Assembly (NCBI GenBank): GCA_003022925.1
Contig: PXRY01000127.1
Location: 1-37,378 of the forward strand
Direction of reading: 5' to 3'
DNA length: 37,378 bases
DNA from: Halobacteriales archaeon QS_8_65_32
GTDB lineage: Archaea; Halobacteriota; Halobacteria; Halobacteriales; Halococcaceae
Below, piece by piece: positions 7,718 through 16,025 of this stretch. The position numbers were made by a program, and so were the translations under genes. Below the pieces are notes generated by a model. That model did not search any database, was not told where the DNA came from, and was given only the letters and a program-made list of their open reading frames with translations. How positions within the stretch are numbered: position 1 is the stretch's first letter; each line of letters opens with the position of its first letter.

Positions 7718-7866
7718 ACCGCCTTCGGCTCCGACATCGGTCTGATCGTTTCGTCGCTGTCATCGCCGCGATCCGATCGGTTCCGATACCGGAGTTACGG
7801 GTCGCCTCTCGACGAAGCGCTGCATCGGGTCAGCTACGGGCTGGGGAAAACACCGCATACCAACAG

Positions 7867-7986
7867 TTACGGCCGCTCGAAGATCGTATGTGAGCAGTTC
7901 CCGCACTTCGAGGGGTTGCGATAGTACTCCTTCCCACAGTTCCCACAGCGCCAGTTCGCGCCGAGGAGCCTGCTCAGAATCGACAT
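7867..7986 (-). CDS. Small zinc-ribbon protein
   Basis: A 39-residue protein starting MSILSRLLGANW and containing CGNC, ten residues, then CGNC: a classic treble-clef or rubredoxin-like zinc knuckle filling nearly the whole chain. It ends HTIFERP. Such minimal zinc-ribbon proteins are common and mostly uncharacterised in haloarchaea. The ATG at 7986 fits the motif position; upstream in-frame extension to 8106 is Arg-rich and unlike protein. It follows menD on the same strand with a 153-nt gap, so co-transcription is possible but unproven. Function unknown; nucleic-acid or protein binding is only a guess. Confidence 0.75.
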   Translation of the reverse strand: MSILSRLLGANWRCGNCGKEYYRNPSKCGNCSHTIFERP

Positions 7987-8139
7987 AGCAGCGTTACCGA
8001 GCGAACCGTTGAATCGCTGTCGATACCGAAAGCGAGCGGTCGGTCGGGTCGAGCGAGCCAGTCGGAACAGTTGAGCCCGCTGAGTTGGCCGGGTCAGCCG
8101 GATCATGCGGGCTGTCGGGTTGGTCGGATCAGAGACCGG

Positions 8140-10098
8140 CTACGTCGATGGGTTCTCGCCGTCGCCGATCGCCGTACAGGCGCGCTCGTGGACCGTCTCG
8201 CGGTAGTCGTGGCTCTCCTCGCCATCGAACTCGACGGCGATGACCTGCGTTCCGGCGCTCGAAAGCGACTCGGAGTACCGCTCGCGGAACGTCTCCCGAT
8301 CTCCGGTACGGGTGAACTCGACGCCGTAAAGATCGCCCGTCGGCGCGAAGTCGAGACCGTGGGGCGTGACGAACCCCTCGGTAAAAGGCGGATCGAAGTC
8401 GGCGATCGGGAGTTTGTGGAAGATGCCACCGCCGTCGTTGTCGATCAATACGATCGTCGCGTCGACGCCACACCGCGAGACCGCGAGCAGGCCGTTCATG
8501 TCGTGGTAGTACGCGAGATCGCCCAGGACGAGTACCAGGGGATCGTCGTCAACGCTGCCGGCCCCTAACCCCGTCGAGGTGATTCCGTCGATCCCGCTCG
8601 CGCCGCGATTGGCGAGTGCCGTCACCGAGTTTTCGTGAGGTTCGCCGAAGCGATCTATGTCGCGGATCGGCATACTGTTCGAGACGAACAGCGTACACCG
8701 ATCGGGTGCGAGCGCGGCGACGTCCGCCAGCACCGTGCCCTCGAAGAAGCGCTCGTCGTGCGCATCGTCGAGGAGGTCCCAGTAGCGCGATTCAGCGTCG
8801 GCGAACCGGGTCGCCCACGTTCTCGCCCCGGCGTCGTCGCTATCGGCGTCGGCACTGTCGTTGCTTCGGTCGTCCTTGTCGTTCCTGCCGCTTTCGCCGC
8901 TCGTCGGCCGATCGGCTCCGAGTCGGTCGGCGAGATCGCAGGCGAGCCGAGCCGGATCGGCGACGAGGAGGTCCGTGGCGGTAAAGGTCGCCTCGCGCCA
9001 CTTCCCCGCGGGGTCGACGAGGAGTTGGCGTGCCTCGGCGTCGCGCAGGTACTGCCGAAGGACCTTCGAGGTCGGCGAAGCCCCGACCCGGACCACGAGA
9101 TCGGGGTCGGGCCACTCCGCGCTCGCGAGATACGAGTCGTAGCCACCACAGACGAGAACGTTGTCGGTGTGCGAACCGAACCTGAGTCCCGAGAGCGGGT
9201 CCGCCAACAGCGGGAAGCCGGTCGCGCGTGCGAGGCGAGCGATCGCGTCGGCATAGTCGGCTTCTTCGCCTGCCACGCGGGGCGGGTCGGCCGGCCCGGC
9301 AACGAGCAGTCCCCGGTCGGCGTCGGCGATCGCCCCGGCGAGCGCGTCGAGTTCCGAGGGATCGAGTTGCGGCCGGCCCTGATCCACGTAGACGAACGGC
9401 CCGTCCCGACCCCGGACGCCGAGCGGCGCGCGCTCGGCGAGATCCGTGGGTATATCCCCCGTTGCGACCGGTTCGAGGGGTTTCCGAAACCGGGCGTTCA
9501 GGTGGACCGGACCCGGTGGCGTGCCGCGAGCGGTCGCGACCGCCCGTGAGACGGTCGTGCGCAGCGAGCGCAGTTTCCGCGCGTCGACGCCGGGTTCGGG
9601 CAGGTCGTGATACGTCCGGACTGCGTCGCCGTACAGCTTCTCCTGGTCGATCGTCTGGTTCGCGCCGTTATCGGCGAGTTCGGGCGGCCGGTCGGCCGTG
9701 AGTAATAACAAGGGGACCCGGGCCTCGTCGGCTTCGATCACTGCAGGGTGAAACTCCGCGGTAGCGGTGCCCGACGTACAGATCACGGGCGTGAGCTCGC
9801 CCCGTCGGCCCCGGCCGAGCGCAAAAAAGGCCGCCGAGCGCTCGTCCAAGTGCGAGAACGTCTCGATGTCGGAGTAGGCGATGGCCGCAGCGGTGAGCGG
9901 CGTCGAACGACTCCCTGGGGCGAAACAGACCGACGAAACGCCGGCGGCGACCAATTCCTCGCAGATCAACCGGCCCCACAGCGTGTTGCGGTTCGGAGCC
10001 GACACAGGGTCGAGCGGATCGGAGGGTTCGGCCGGACCGGTCGCGTCGTCGCTATTGGAATCGAGGCCGGGATCAGGGTCGCTCACGTCGTCGGCCAT
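8140..10098 (-). CDS. menD: SEPHCHC synthase, menaquinone biosynthesis
   Basis: MenD joins 2-oxoglutarate and isochorismate, with thiamine diphosphate and Mg2+, to give the SEPHCHC intermediate of menaquinone synthesis. At 652 residues it is longer than the usual 550-600. The N-terminal ThDP pyrimidine half shows LICEELVAAGVSSVCFAPGSRSTPLT and HLDERSAAFFALG with the catalytic Glu. The C-terminal half has the cofactor-binding run GDLAYYHDMNGLLAVSR ending in DNDGGGIFHKLP. Extra length comes from an acidic N-terminus and a Ser/Asp/Asn-rich insert at about residues 415-450. The ATG at 10098 follows the menF stop by 2 nt, so the two are translationally linked and catalyse consecutive steps. menB, menE and later genes are not in this window. 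Confidence 0.94.
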   Translation of the reverse strand: MADDVSDPDPGLDSNSDDATGPAEPSDPLDPVSAPNRNTLWGRLICEELVAAGVSSVCFAPGSRSTPLTAAAIAYSDIETFSHLDERSAAFFALGRGRRGELTPVICTSGTATAEFHPAVIEADEARVPLLLLTADRPPELADNGANQTIDQEKLYGDAVRTYHDLPEPGVDARKLRSLRTTVSRAVATARGTPPGPVHLNARFRKPLEPVATGDIPTDLAERAPLGVRGRDGPFVYVDQGRPQLDPSELDALAGAIADADRGLLVAGPADPPRVAGEEADYADAIARLARATGFPLLADPLSGLRFGSHTDNVLVCGGYDSYLASAEWPDPDLVVRVGASPTSKVLRQYLRDAEARQLLVDPAGKWREATFTATDLLVADPARLACDLADRLGADRPTSGESGRNDKDDRSNDSADADSDDAGARTWATRFADAESRYWDLLDDAHDERFFEGTVLADVAALAPDRCTLFVSNSMPIRDIDRFGEPHENSVTALANRGASGIDGITSTGLGAGSVDDDPLVLVLGDLAYYHDMNGLLAVSRCGVDATIVLIDNDGGGIFHKLPIADFDPPFTEGFVTPHGLDFAPTGDLYGVEFTRTGDRETFRERYSESLSSAGTQVIAVEFDGEESHDYRETVHERACTAIGDGENPST

Positions 10099-10100
10099 GA

Positions 10101-11549
10101 TCAGAGCCCGAGCGCGTCGAGCACTGGGCGGTACTTGAGCTGGACTTCCTTCCACTCCTCGGCCGGGTCGCTGCCGGCGACGATCCCGTTGCCGGCAAAG
10201 AGCGTTGCCGTCTCGCTTTCCGCGACCGCAGAACGGATCGCGACGGCAAACGTGCCGTCGCCGGCAGCGTCGAACCACCCGACCGGCGCGGCGTACCAGC
10301 CGCGGTCGAAGGTCTCGATCTCCCGGATCGTCTCGGCGGCCGCGTCGGGCGGGAGGCCGCCGACCGCGGGCGTCGGGTGTAGCGCCTCGACGAGCGAGAG
10401 GACGTGTTCGTTCCCCGCGAGATCGGCTTCGATCGGGGTGAAGAGGTGCTGGACGGTCGCTAACTTCCGTACCGTCCGGTCGCCGACCGACACCGACCGG
10501 GAAAGCGGTGCCAACTGCTCGCGAACGGCGTTAGCGACGAGCGCGTGCTCGTGGTCGTTCTTCTCGCTTTCTGTGAGCTGTCGGGCGAGCCGGGCGTCCA
10601 CGGCGTCGGTCTCGCCCCGTTCGACCGAGCCGGCGAGCGCGCCCGTCTCCACCTCCCGCCCGCGCACCGAGACGAGGCGTTCGGGCGTTGCGCCGAAGAA
10701 GTCCCGACTCCCGCCGTCGACCGGCACCGAGAAGACGAAACACTCCGGGTAGCTCCCGGCCAGTCGCGAGAGCGCCTCGGGGACCTCGATGGACTCGTCG
10801 AGCGTCGCCGACAAGGACTGGGCGAGCACGACCTTCCGCAGGCTCCCGCCGTCGATGCGAGACAGCGCCGTTTCGACCTGGTCGTACCACGCTGCTCGCG
10901 ACGTCGTCCGCTCGACGTGGGAGATCGCTGGCGATTTCCCTGCACCCGGTTCGCTCGCCGAGGCCAGTCGATCGCGCCAGTCGCTCAGTCGGGAATTGAT
11001 CGTCGAACGGTCGCCGGTCACGGTGAGCCAGGTCCCTTCAGCTGTCGAGACCAATTGAACAGCTGGAAGGACGAATCGCGCGTCGGGGACCGCCTGCCAC
11101 GGACTCTCGTGAGCGTCCGAGAAGAACGAAAAGCCGCCGAACAGTCGCGGTCGAGCGGCGTACGGGACGTCAGCGTCGGTGTCGATGTCAGAGGAGCCGG
11201 AATCGGCGTCGAGGTCGGGATCGGGGTCGAAATCGGCATCGGGATCGAAGCCGGGACCGGTCTCCAGGGTGGTGAACAGTTCGTGGGCGCGCTCGCGGAC
11301 CGACGCGAACCGGTCCGGCCCGTTCGTCTCACAGGTTGCGGTCACACCGCAGGCGGCGACGTATCCGCTCTCGGGCGTTCGCCAGACGACGCGCGGCTCG
11401 GCGACGCGCTCGCCGGACGCGGCCCGCTCATTCGCGGGTCGAGCGGCGTCGAAGAAGGCCCGGGCTGACACGGCCTCGACATCGGCCGTCCGAACCGCGA
11501 GGGCGGGTTCGGTGCGGACCGACGCTTCGTCGCCGCGTGCTGGTTCCAT
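10101..11549 (-). CDS. menF: Isochorismate synthase
   Basis: This 482-residue chorismate-utilising enzyme converts chorismate to isochorismate, the first committed step of menaquinone synthesis. The C-terminal catalytic domain shows RKVVLAQSLSATL, FFGATPERLVSVRGREVETGALAGS, SEKNDHEHALVANAVREQL, LHPTPAVGG and GNGIVAGSDPAEEWKEVQ, which include the Mg2+-binding Glu residues. In the N-terminal domain an Asp/Pro/Ser-rich loop (about residues 97-127) is encoded by hexanucleotide-like repeats at 11170-11265. It is followed 2 nt later by menD. The neighbour favours the menaquinone role over siderophore or salicylate synthases of the same family. A TATA-like element lies 27 nt upstream. Confidence 0.93.
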   Translation of the reverse strand: MEPARGDEASVRTEPALAVRTADVEAVSARAFFDAARPANERAASGERVAEPRVVWRTPESGYVAACGVTATCETNGPDRFASVRERAHELFTTLETGPGFDPDADFDPDPDLDADSGSSDIDTDADVPYAARPRLFGGFSFFSDAHESPWQAVPDARFVLPAVQLVSTAEGTWLTVTGDRSTINSRLSDWRDRLASASEPGAGKSPAISHVERTTSRAAWYDQVETALSRIDGGSLRKVVLAQSLSATLDESIEVPEALSRLAGSYPECFVFSVPVDGGSRDFFGATPERLVSVRGREVETGALAGSVERGETDAVDARLARQLTESEKNDHEHALVANAVREQLAPLSRSVSVGDRTVRKLATVQHLFTPIEADLAGNEHVLSLVEALHPTPAVGGLPPDAAAETIREIETFDRGWYAAPVGWFDAAGDGTFAVAIRSAVAESETATLFAGNGIVAGSDPAEEWKEVQLKYRPVLDALGL

Positions 11550-11570
11550 CGTTCGCTGGTACGGTCGTGA

Positions 11571-11580
11571 GGCTTTTGAG
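11571..11580 (-). promoter_or_regulatory. TATA-like promoter of menFD
   Basis: On the reverse strand ctcaaaagcc is centred about 27 nt before the menF ATG at 11549, right for a leaderless transcript. The rest of the 371-base divergent region 11550-11920 shows only this and the opposite promoter at 11889; I see no further gene. Confidence 0.45.
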
Positions 11581-11888
11581 GCTGACTATACCGGGGCCGG
11601 TTCGGCGTCGGACCGGCGTCGAAGCTACTCGGATCGATGCCGAATCCCCCGACGCTCTATCGAACGACGAAGCGTCAACGAAGCACCGACGAGACGGCCG
11701 GCGCATCGAACGACGCACTGGTCGGCGAAGCGACGGCGGAGTGATATCGGAGGCGGCCAGTCGGTCCGCTGGGGTTACCGAGAGCCGACGCGAGAACCGG
11801 CGCACCCGGTCGGTTTCGAGAGCGAAAAAATACTTCCGGAATATCGAGACGTGAGTTCACCGAAGCGTAATGTATGGCCCCGTCAGTG

Positions 11889-11895
11889 TTAAATA
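11889..11895 (+). promoter_or_regulatory. TATA-like promoter of the ribbon-helix-helix gene
   Basis: TTAAATA lies 26-32 nt before the ATG at 11921, and so supports that ATG over one at 11870. Confidence 0.55.
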
Positions 11896-11920
11896 CGCGT
11901 CAATCAAAGCGCCGAGCGCG

Positions 11921-12133
11921 ATGGGTAAAGTGGAAATTACGATACCGGAGCGTCTCGAAATGCAGATCGTTCAGATGGTCGAACAGGGTGAGTTCCTGGA
12001 CCGCGACGAGGCGATCGAAGAGTTGATATCGACCGGTCTACGCGCGTACCAGACGAGCGGCCCGATGGAAGACGAGGAAGGCGACCTCGAAGACGACGGC
12101 ATGATGGGTCACGACGACGAGTACGTCTTCTGA
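11921..12133 (+). CDS. Ribbon-helix-helix (CopG-like) protein
   Basis: This is a 70-residue protein. MGKVEITIPERLEMQIVQMV looks like the beta strand and first helix of a ribbon-helix-helix fold, with EGFLDRDEAIEELISTGLRA-like features in the second helix region (GEFLDRDEAIEELISTGL). The C-terminus is a very acidic tail, EDEEGDLEDDG. RHH proteins usually dimerise and bind operator DNA. The highly acidic tail and low basic content of the strand make DNA binding less certain. The upstream ATG at 11870 would place the start before the TATA box, so I chose 11921. It stands alone between menF and the UPF0058 gene. Confidence 0.8.
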   Translation: MGKVEITIPERLEMQIVQMVEQGEFLDRDEAIEELISTGLRAYQTSGPMEDEEGDLEDDGMMGHDDEYVF

Positions 12134-12270
12134 GGGCGAGTTAGAAGGGGGGTAGTCGATACGACGGCGAGCCACGCGACTGACACGGGTGGCCCGGCAG
12201 CCTCGATCGCCCCGGTCGCTCCCACCGGCTTCAACCCTCGGTCCCTTCCCTACGTACCGACCGCAACAAT

Positions 12271-12279
12271 GCTTAAACG
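12271..12279 (+). promoter_or_regulatory. TATA-like promoter of the UPF0058 gene
   Basis: gcttaaacg is centred about 30 nt before ATG 12305, fitting a leaderless transcript. Confidence 0.5.
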
Positions 12280-12304
12280 ATAAACGGGCGTAGAAGTTCG
12301 CACG

Positions 12305-12583
12305 ATGCACAAGGACGAACTCCTGCGGCTCCACGAAGAGATGGTGACGATCATGGAGTACTTCCGCGATCGGACCGACGCCGATCCCGAGTTGTTCGAA
12401 CCCTACGCCCGACTGGACGTCACGCCCGACGACGTCCACATGTCGAAAAGCGAGCACAAACACGCCGTGTTCGTACTCGGCAACGCCCTGGCGAAGGCAA
12501 TGAGTGACGACGAGTTCTCGAACGCGGGTCGGGTCGGCAAACGTATGGAAGAACTCGCGAAGGACGCCGAAGGCAACCTCTGA
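12305..12583 (+). CDS. UPF0058 family protein
   Basis: A 92-residue, all-helical, soluble protein. The N-terminal MHKDELLRLHEEMVTIMEYF and the central HMSKSEHKHAVFVLGNALAKAM are the hallmark segments of the archaeal UPF0058 family (PF01893). Length is normal for the family. The biochemical role of the family is not established. It has its own promoter and no obvious operon partner. The following 299 bases (12584-12882), to the end of the convergent nuoN, hold no recognisable gene; an open frame on the plus strand around 12690-12880 reads like protein for about 40 codons (DVFTETDDQFRELERYG) but has no start. Confidence 0.88.
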   Translation: MHKDELLRLHEEMVTIMEYFRDRTDADPELFEPYARLDVTPDDVHMSKSEHKHAVFVLGNALAKAMSDDEFSNAGRVGKRMEELAKDAEGNL

Positions 12584-12882
12584 GAGCGGAGACGGTAGTC
12601 GAGCGGGACGACTCGACGATAGAGCGCCGGCCCGGCGAACAGAAAAAAGGCTGGCTTCGACGGCGTAACTCGCTTTCCGGGTAGCGTCCCGTCGGTGTTC
12701 GCCTCCGTTTCGCTCCTGTTGACCTCGCCGATGTCTTCACCGAGACTGACGACCAGTTCCGCGAGCTAGAGCGCTATGGTCGTGATACCGTTCGGAACCG
12801 AATAACGATTCCTGGACTCGACACCCGGTGGGTAGGCGAGAGAGACCGGATGGCCCATCGGCCGGCGAGCGAGTGCGCGCGA

Positions 12883-14406
12883 TCAGGCGAACAGAGCGCT
12901 CGCCGCGGCGGTCGCGACGTCAGACGCCAGAAAGACCCCCGGTAACAATAGGAACGTGACGATCGCCGCGCCGACGACTGCGGCGTACAGGCCGAGTGGA
13001 TAGCCCTCGATCGCGACCGAGCCGTCCGAGTCCTCAACCCAGAGCGCCCGCAGGACCCGCGAGTAGTAGTACAGCGAGAGCGCGCTATTGACGAGCAGGA
13101 GGGCAGCGAGGACGAAGTGACCCGTCCCGACCGCGCCGATCAGGATGAAGTACTTTGACATGAACCCGCCGCCTACAGGGATTCCTGCGAGACTGAGCAT
13201 GAAGACGCTCATCGCCACGCAGGCGATCGGTGCCTGCTGGCCGAGGCCATTGTAATCCTCGAACGTCCGGCCGACCTCCCAGTATTCCGCGAGCGCGACG
13301 AACAGGAAGGCTCCGGTGTTCATGAAGCCATAGACCAACAGGTGGAGCATGCTCGCGCCTAAGACGAGGCCGTCCTGCCCGCCGCCGAGCGCGGCGAGCC
13401 CGATCAGGACGTAGCCCGCATGGCCCACCGAAGAGTACGCGAGCATCCGTTTTACCTTGTCCTGGGTCGCGGCGGCGAAGTTCCCGACGGTCATCGTCAC
13501 CGCCGCGAGCAACCAGAACGCGAGCGTCCAGTCGACGCTTTGGGCCACGGCTTCGGGCGAGAAAGCGACTGCGAAGACGCGGAAGGCAACGACGAACCCC
13601 GCTGCTTTCGACGCGGAGGACAGGAACGCGGAGACGGGTGCGGGCGCGCCCTCGTAGGCCTCGGGAGCCCAGAAGTGGAAGGGTACCGAGGCGGTCTTGA
13701 ACGCGAAGCCGCCGGCGACCATGAGCACGCCGACGCCGAGGACGCCGACGAGTTGGGTGCCGCCCGACAGTTGCTGGGCAATGGCCTCTAAGCCCAACTG
13801 GCCGGTGACGCCGTAGACCAGCGAGATGCCGTACGCGAAGATCGCAGACGACAGCGCCCCGATCAGGAAGTACTTGAGGCCGGCCTCGACACTGCCGCGG
13901 TTGTCCTTCATGAAGGCAACGAGCGCATAGGACGGCAGGGAGGCGAGTTCGAGGCTGACGAAGACCGTTGCGAGGCTGCCCGCCGCGGCCATGAGCGCCA
14001 TGCCGGTCGCGGCGAGTAACATGAGCATGTAGTACTCGGCCTGGTAGACCCGATCGCGCAGGTAGTCGTAGCTCGCAACGATCACCAGGGTCGCGACGCT
14101 CGTGAAGATCACCGTGAAAAAGAGCGCCATTCCATCGATGATGAGTTGGCCGCCGTACAACCGGAGGGCGCCACCCTGTCCCTGCCCGACGCCCCCGGCG
14201 AGCAACAGCAGGGTGGCGACGAGCGCGAGCAGCGTGCCGGCGGCGGCGGTGCCCGCGAGCGCCGCGCTATTGGACGAGTCGGGATCAATGCTGTCGACGA
14301 CGAACAGCGCAAGCGCCGTGAGCCCAAGCAACAGGACCGGCGCAACGGCGACCCAGTCGCTGATCGGCGGTGCGGTTTGGAGGACCGGTAGCGTAAGCCC
14401 AGCCAT
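12883..14406 (-). CDS. nuoN: Complex I subunit NuoN
   Basis: NuoN (507 residues) is one of three antiporter-like membrane subunits that move protons in NADH/F420H2-type quinone oxidoreductase. About fourteen hydrophobic segments are evident. The family core is SVPFHFWAPEAYEGAPAPVSAFLSSASKAAGFVV (about residues 240-275), followed by the region with Lys in QDKVKRMLAYSSVGHAGYVLIGL. Its ATG overlaps the nuoM stop by one base. It is the last gene of the reverse-strand nuoJ1-N block. The chain ends in a short Ala-rich tail. Confidence is high for the subunit; the electron donor in haloarchaea is not known from sequence. Confidence 0.95.
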   Translation of the reverse strand: MAGLTLPVLQTAPPISDWVAVAPVLLLGLTALALFVVDSIDPDSSNSAALAGTAAAGTLLALVATLLLLAGGVGQGQGGALRLYGGQLIIDGMALFFTVIFTSVATLVIVASYDYLRDRVYQAEYYMLMLLAATGMALMAAAGSLATVFVSLELASLPSYALVAFMKDNRGSVEAGLKYFLIGALSSAIFAYGISLVYGVTGQLGLEAIAQQLSGGTQLVGVLGVGVLMVAGGFAFKTASVPFHFWAPEAYEGAPAPVSAFLSSASKAAGFVVAFRVFAVAFSPEAVAQSVDWTLAFWLLAAVTMTVGNFAAATQDKVKRMLAYSSVGHAGYVLIGLAALGGGQDGLVLGASMLHLLVYGFMNTGAFLFVALAEYWEVGRTFEDYNGLGQQAPIACVAMSVFMLSLAGIPVGGGFMSKYFILIGAVGTGHFVLAALLLVNSALSLYYYSRVLRALWVEDSDGSVAIEGYPLGLYAAVVGAAIVTFLLLPGVFLASDVATAAASALFA

Positions 14407-16025
14407 CAGCCACCACCTCCCGCGGCGAGCAGCGGTGAAACGGCGTCACGGATCATCGCAAAGGAGATCTCCGGCGCGATGCCGAGAACGATCACCAGCG
14501 CGAGCAGAATGGCCAGCGGCGCGATGTCGTGAGCGGCAGCGGGACTGATTACGTCTCCGTGTTCGTGCTCGCCGCCATTGGCGCGTCTGCCGTTGTGGGT
14601 GCGCTCGCCGCCGTCGGTAACCGCCCCGCTTCCCGCGTGATCGGTCTCCACGCCGAAGGACCCGAACAGGGTCCGCTGCATCGCAAAGAGTAGGTAGCCC
14701 GCGACGATCACGATGCCGAACATCGCAATCGCGGTGAACCACGGTGCCCCGGGGAAGTCCGCGCCGAAGGTGCCGAGGAAGACGAAGTACTCGCCCAAGA
14801 AGCCGCTCGTCAGCGGCAGACCCATGTACGCGAACGCGCCGGCGACGAACATGCTCGTCGTGACGGGCATGCGGTCGGCCATGCCGGACATGTCCCCGAC
14901 CATCCGCGTGTGAGTCGTGTTGTAGATGACGCCGACGCAGGCGAACAGCAGGCCCGAGATCAGCCCGTGAGAGATCATCTGGAACGTTGCGCCGCCAACG
15001 CCATACACCGTGTAGGCGACGAGTCCTAAGATCACGTAGCCCATCGACGAGACTGACGAGTACGCGACGATGCGTTTCAGGTCCTGTTGGGCGAGTGCGA
15101 GTAGCGCGCCGTAGATCACGCTCACGACGGCGAACAGCGCGATGATCGCGGCGTACTGGCGGGCGACATCGGGCAGCATGGTGAAGTTGAATCGAAGCAA
15201 CGCGTAGGTACCCACCTTCAGCAGGACGCCAGCCAGGAGCACCGAGACCGGCGTCGGCGCTTCGACGTGGGCGTCGGGCAGCCAGGTGTGGAAGGGCACC
15301 ACCGGAACCTTGACCGCGAATCCAGCGAAGAGCGCGACGAACGCGGCGACTTTGAGCGTTTCCGGTGCGACGCCACCGACGGCACTCAGTTGGCCGGTTC
15401 GCAGGGCTTGAGCGATCGCCGGCAGGTCGAGGGAATTGATCGAGTTGCCGAGGCCGAACACCAGCGCGAAGAAGCCGATGAAGAGGACGAGAGAGGCGAC
15501 GTTCGTGTAGACGAAGAACTTGATCGCGGCGTACTTCCTGCGCGGGCCGCCCCAAATCGCAACGAGGAAGAACATCGGAACGAGTACGGCTTCCCAGAAG
15601 ACAAACCAAACGAAGAAGTCGAGCGCGGCGAAGACGCCCACCAAGCTGGCTTCCAAGAAGAGCACGAGGCCGTAGAACTGGCTCTCGCGTTCTTCGATCG
15701 GCGTCCAGGCAGCGAGGATCGCTGCGGTCGTGAGCACCGTTGAAAGCGCGACTAACGGCATCGAGATGCCATCGAGGCCGACGTGCCAGTTGAGCGCGTA
15801 CGGGCCGAGCGAAACCCAACTGACCATCGTCTCGTAGGCCAGTTGGCCACCCAAGAGAGCATTGCTCTGGCCGTCGAACGTCGCGTACATGAAGACGCTG
15901 AGTGCGAGAGGCAGCAGGCTCCAGCCGGCGGCGAGTTTCGAGGCGTAGCGGTTCGGCGCGACGAAGACGACGACGGCACCGACCAGACAGAGCCCGATCA
16001 GCAATTCGAGTATCACAGGAACCAC
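14406..16025 (-). CDS. nuoM: Complex I subunit NuoM
   Basis: NuoM (539 residues) is the second antiporter-like proton channel subunit. Typical blocks are FVWFVFWEAVLVPMFFLVAIWGGPRRKYAA (with the functional Glu near residue 145), VPVVPFHTWLPDAHVEAPTPVSVLLAGVLLKVGTYALLRF and DLKRIVAYSSVSSMGYVILGL. About thirteen to fourteen transmembrane helices are evident. Between the last two helices is a hydrophilic His/Gly/Asn-rich insert (about residues 475-510), which bacterial NuoM lacks. The start overlaps the end of nuoL by 13 nt. Confidence 0.95.
   Translation of the reverse strand: MVPVILELLIGLCLVGAVVVFVAPNRYASKLAAGWSLLPLALSVFMYATFDGQSNALLGGQLAYETMVSWVSLGPYALNWHVGLDGISMPLVALSTVLTTAAILAAWTPIEERESQFYGLVLFLEASLVGVFAALDFFVWFVFWEAVLVPMFFLVAIWGGPRRKYAAIKFFVYTNVASLVLFIGFFALVFGLGNSINSLDLPAIAQALRTGQLSAVGGVAPETLKVAAFVALFAGFAVKVPVVPFHTWLPDAHVEAPTPVSVLLAGVLLKVGTYALLRFNFTMLPDVARQYAAIIALFAVVSVIYGALLALAQQDLKRIVAYSSVSSMGYVILGLVAYTVYGVGGATFQMISHGLISGLLFACVGVIYNTTHTRMVGDMSGMADRMPVTTSMFVAGAFAYMGLPLTSGFLGEYFVFLGTFGADFPGAPWFTAIAMFGIVIVAGYLLFAMQRTLFGSFGVETDHAGSGAVTDGGERTHNGRRANGGEHEHGDVISPAAAHDIAPLAILLALVIVLGIAPEISFAMIRDAVSPLLAAGGGG

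Noticed and set aside
12690-12882. Open frame on the plus strand after the UPF0058 gene with protein-like text (DVFTETDDQFRELERYG).
   Set aside because: No start codon or promoter, short, and it runs into the opposite-strand nuoN.
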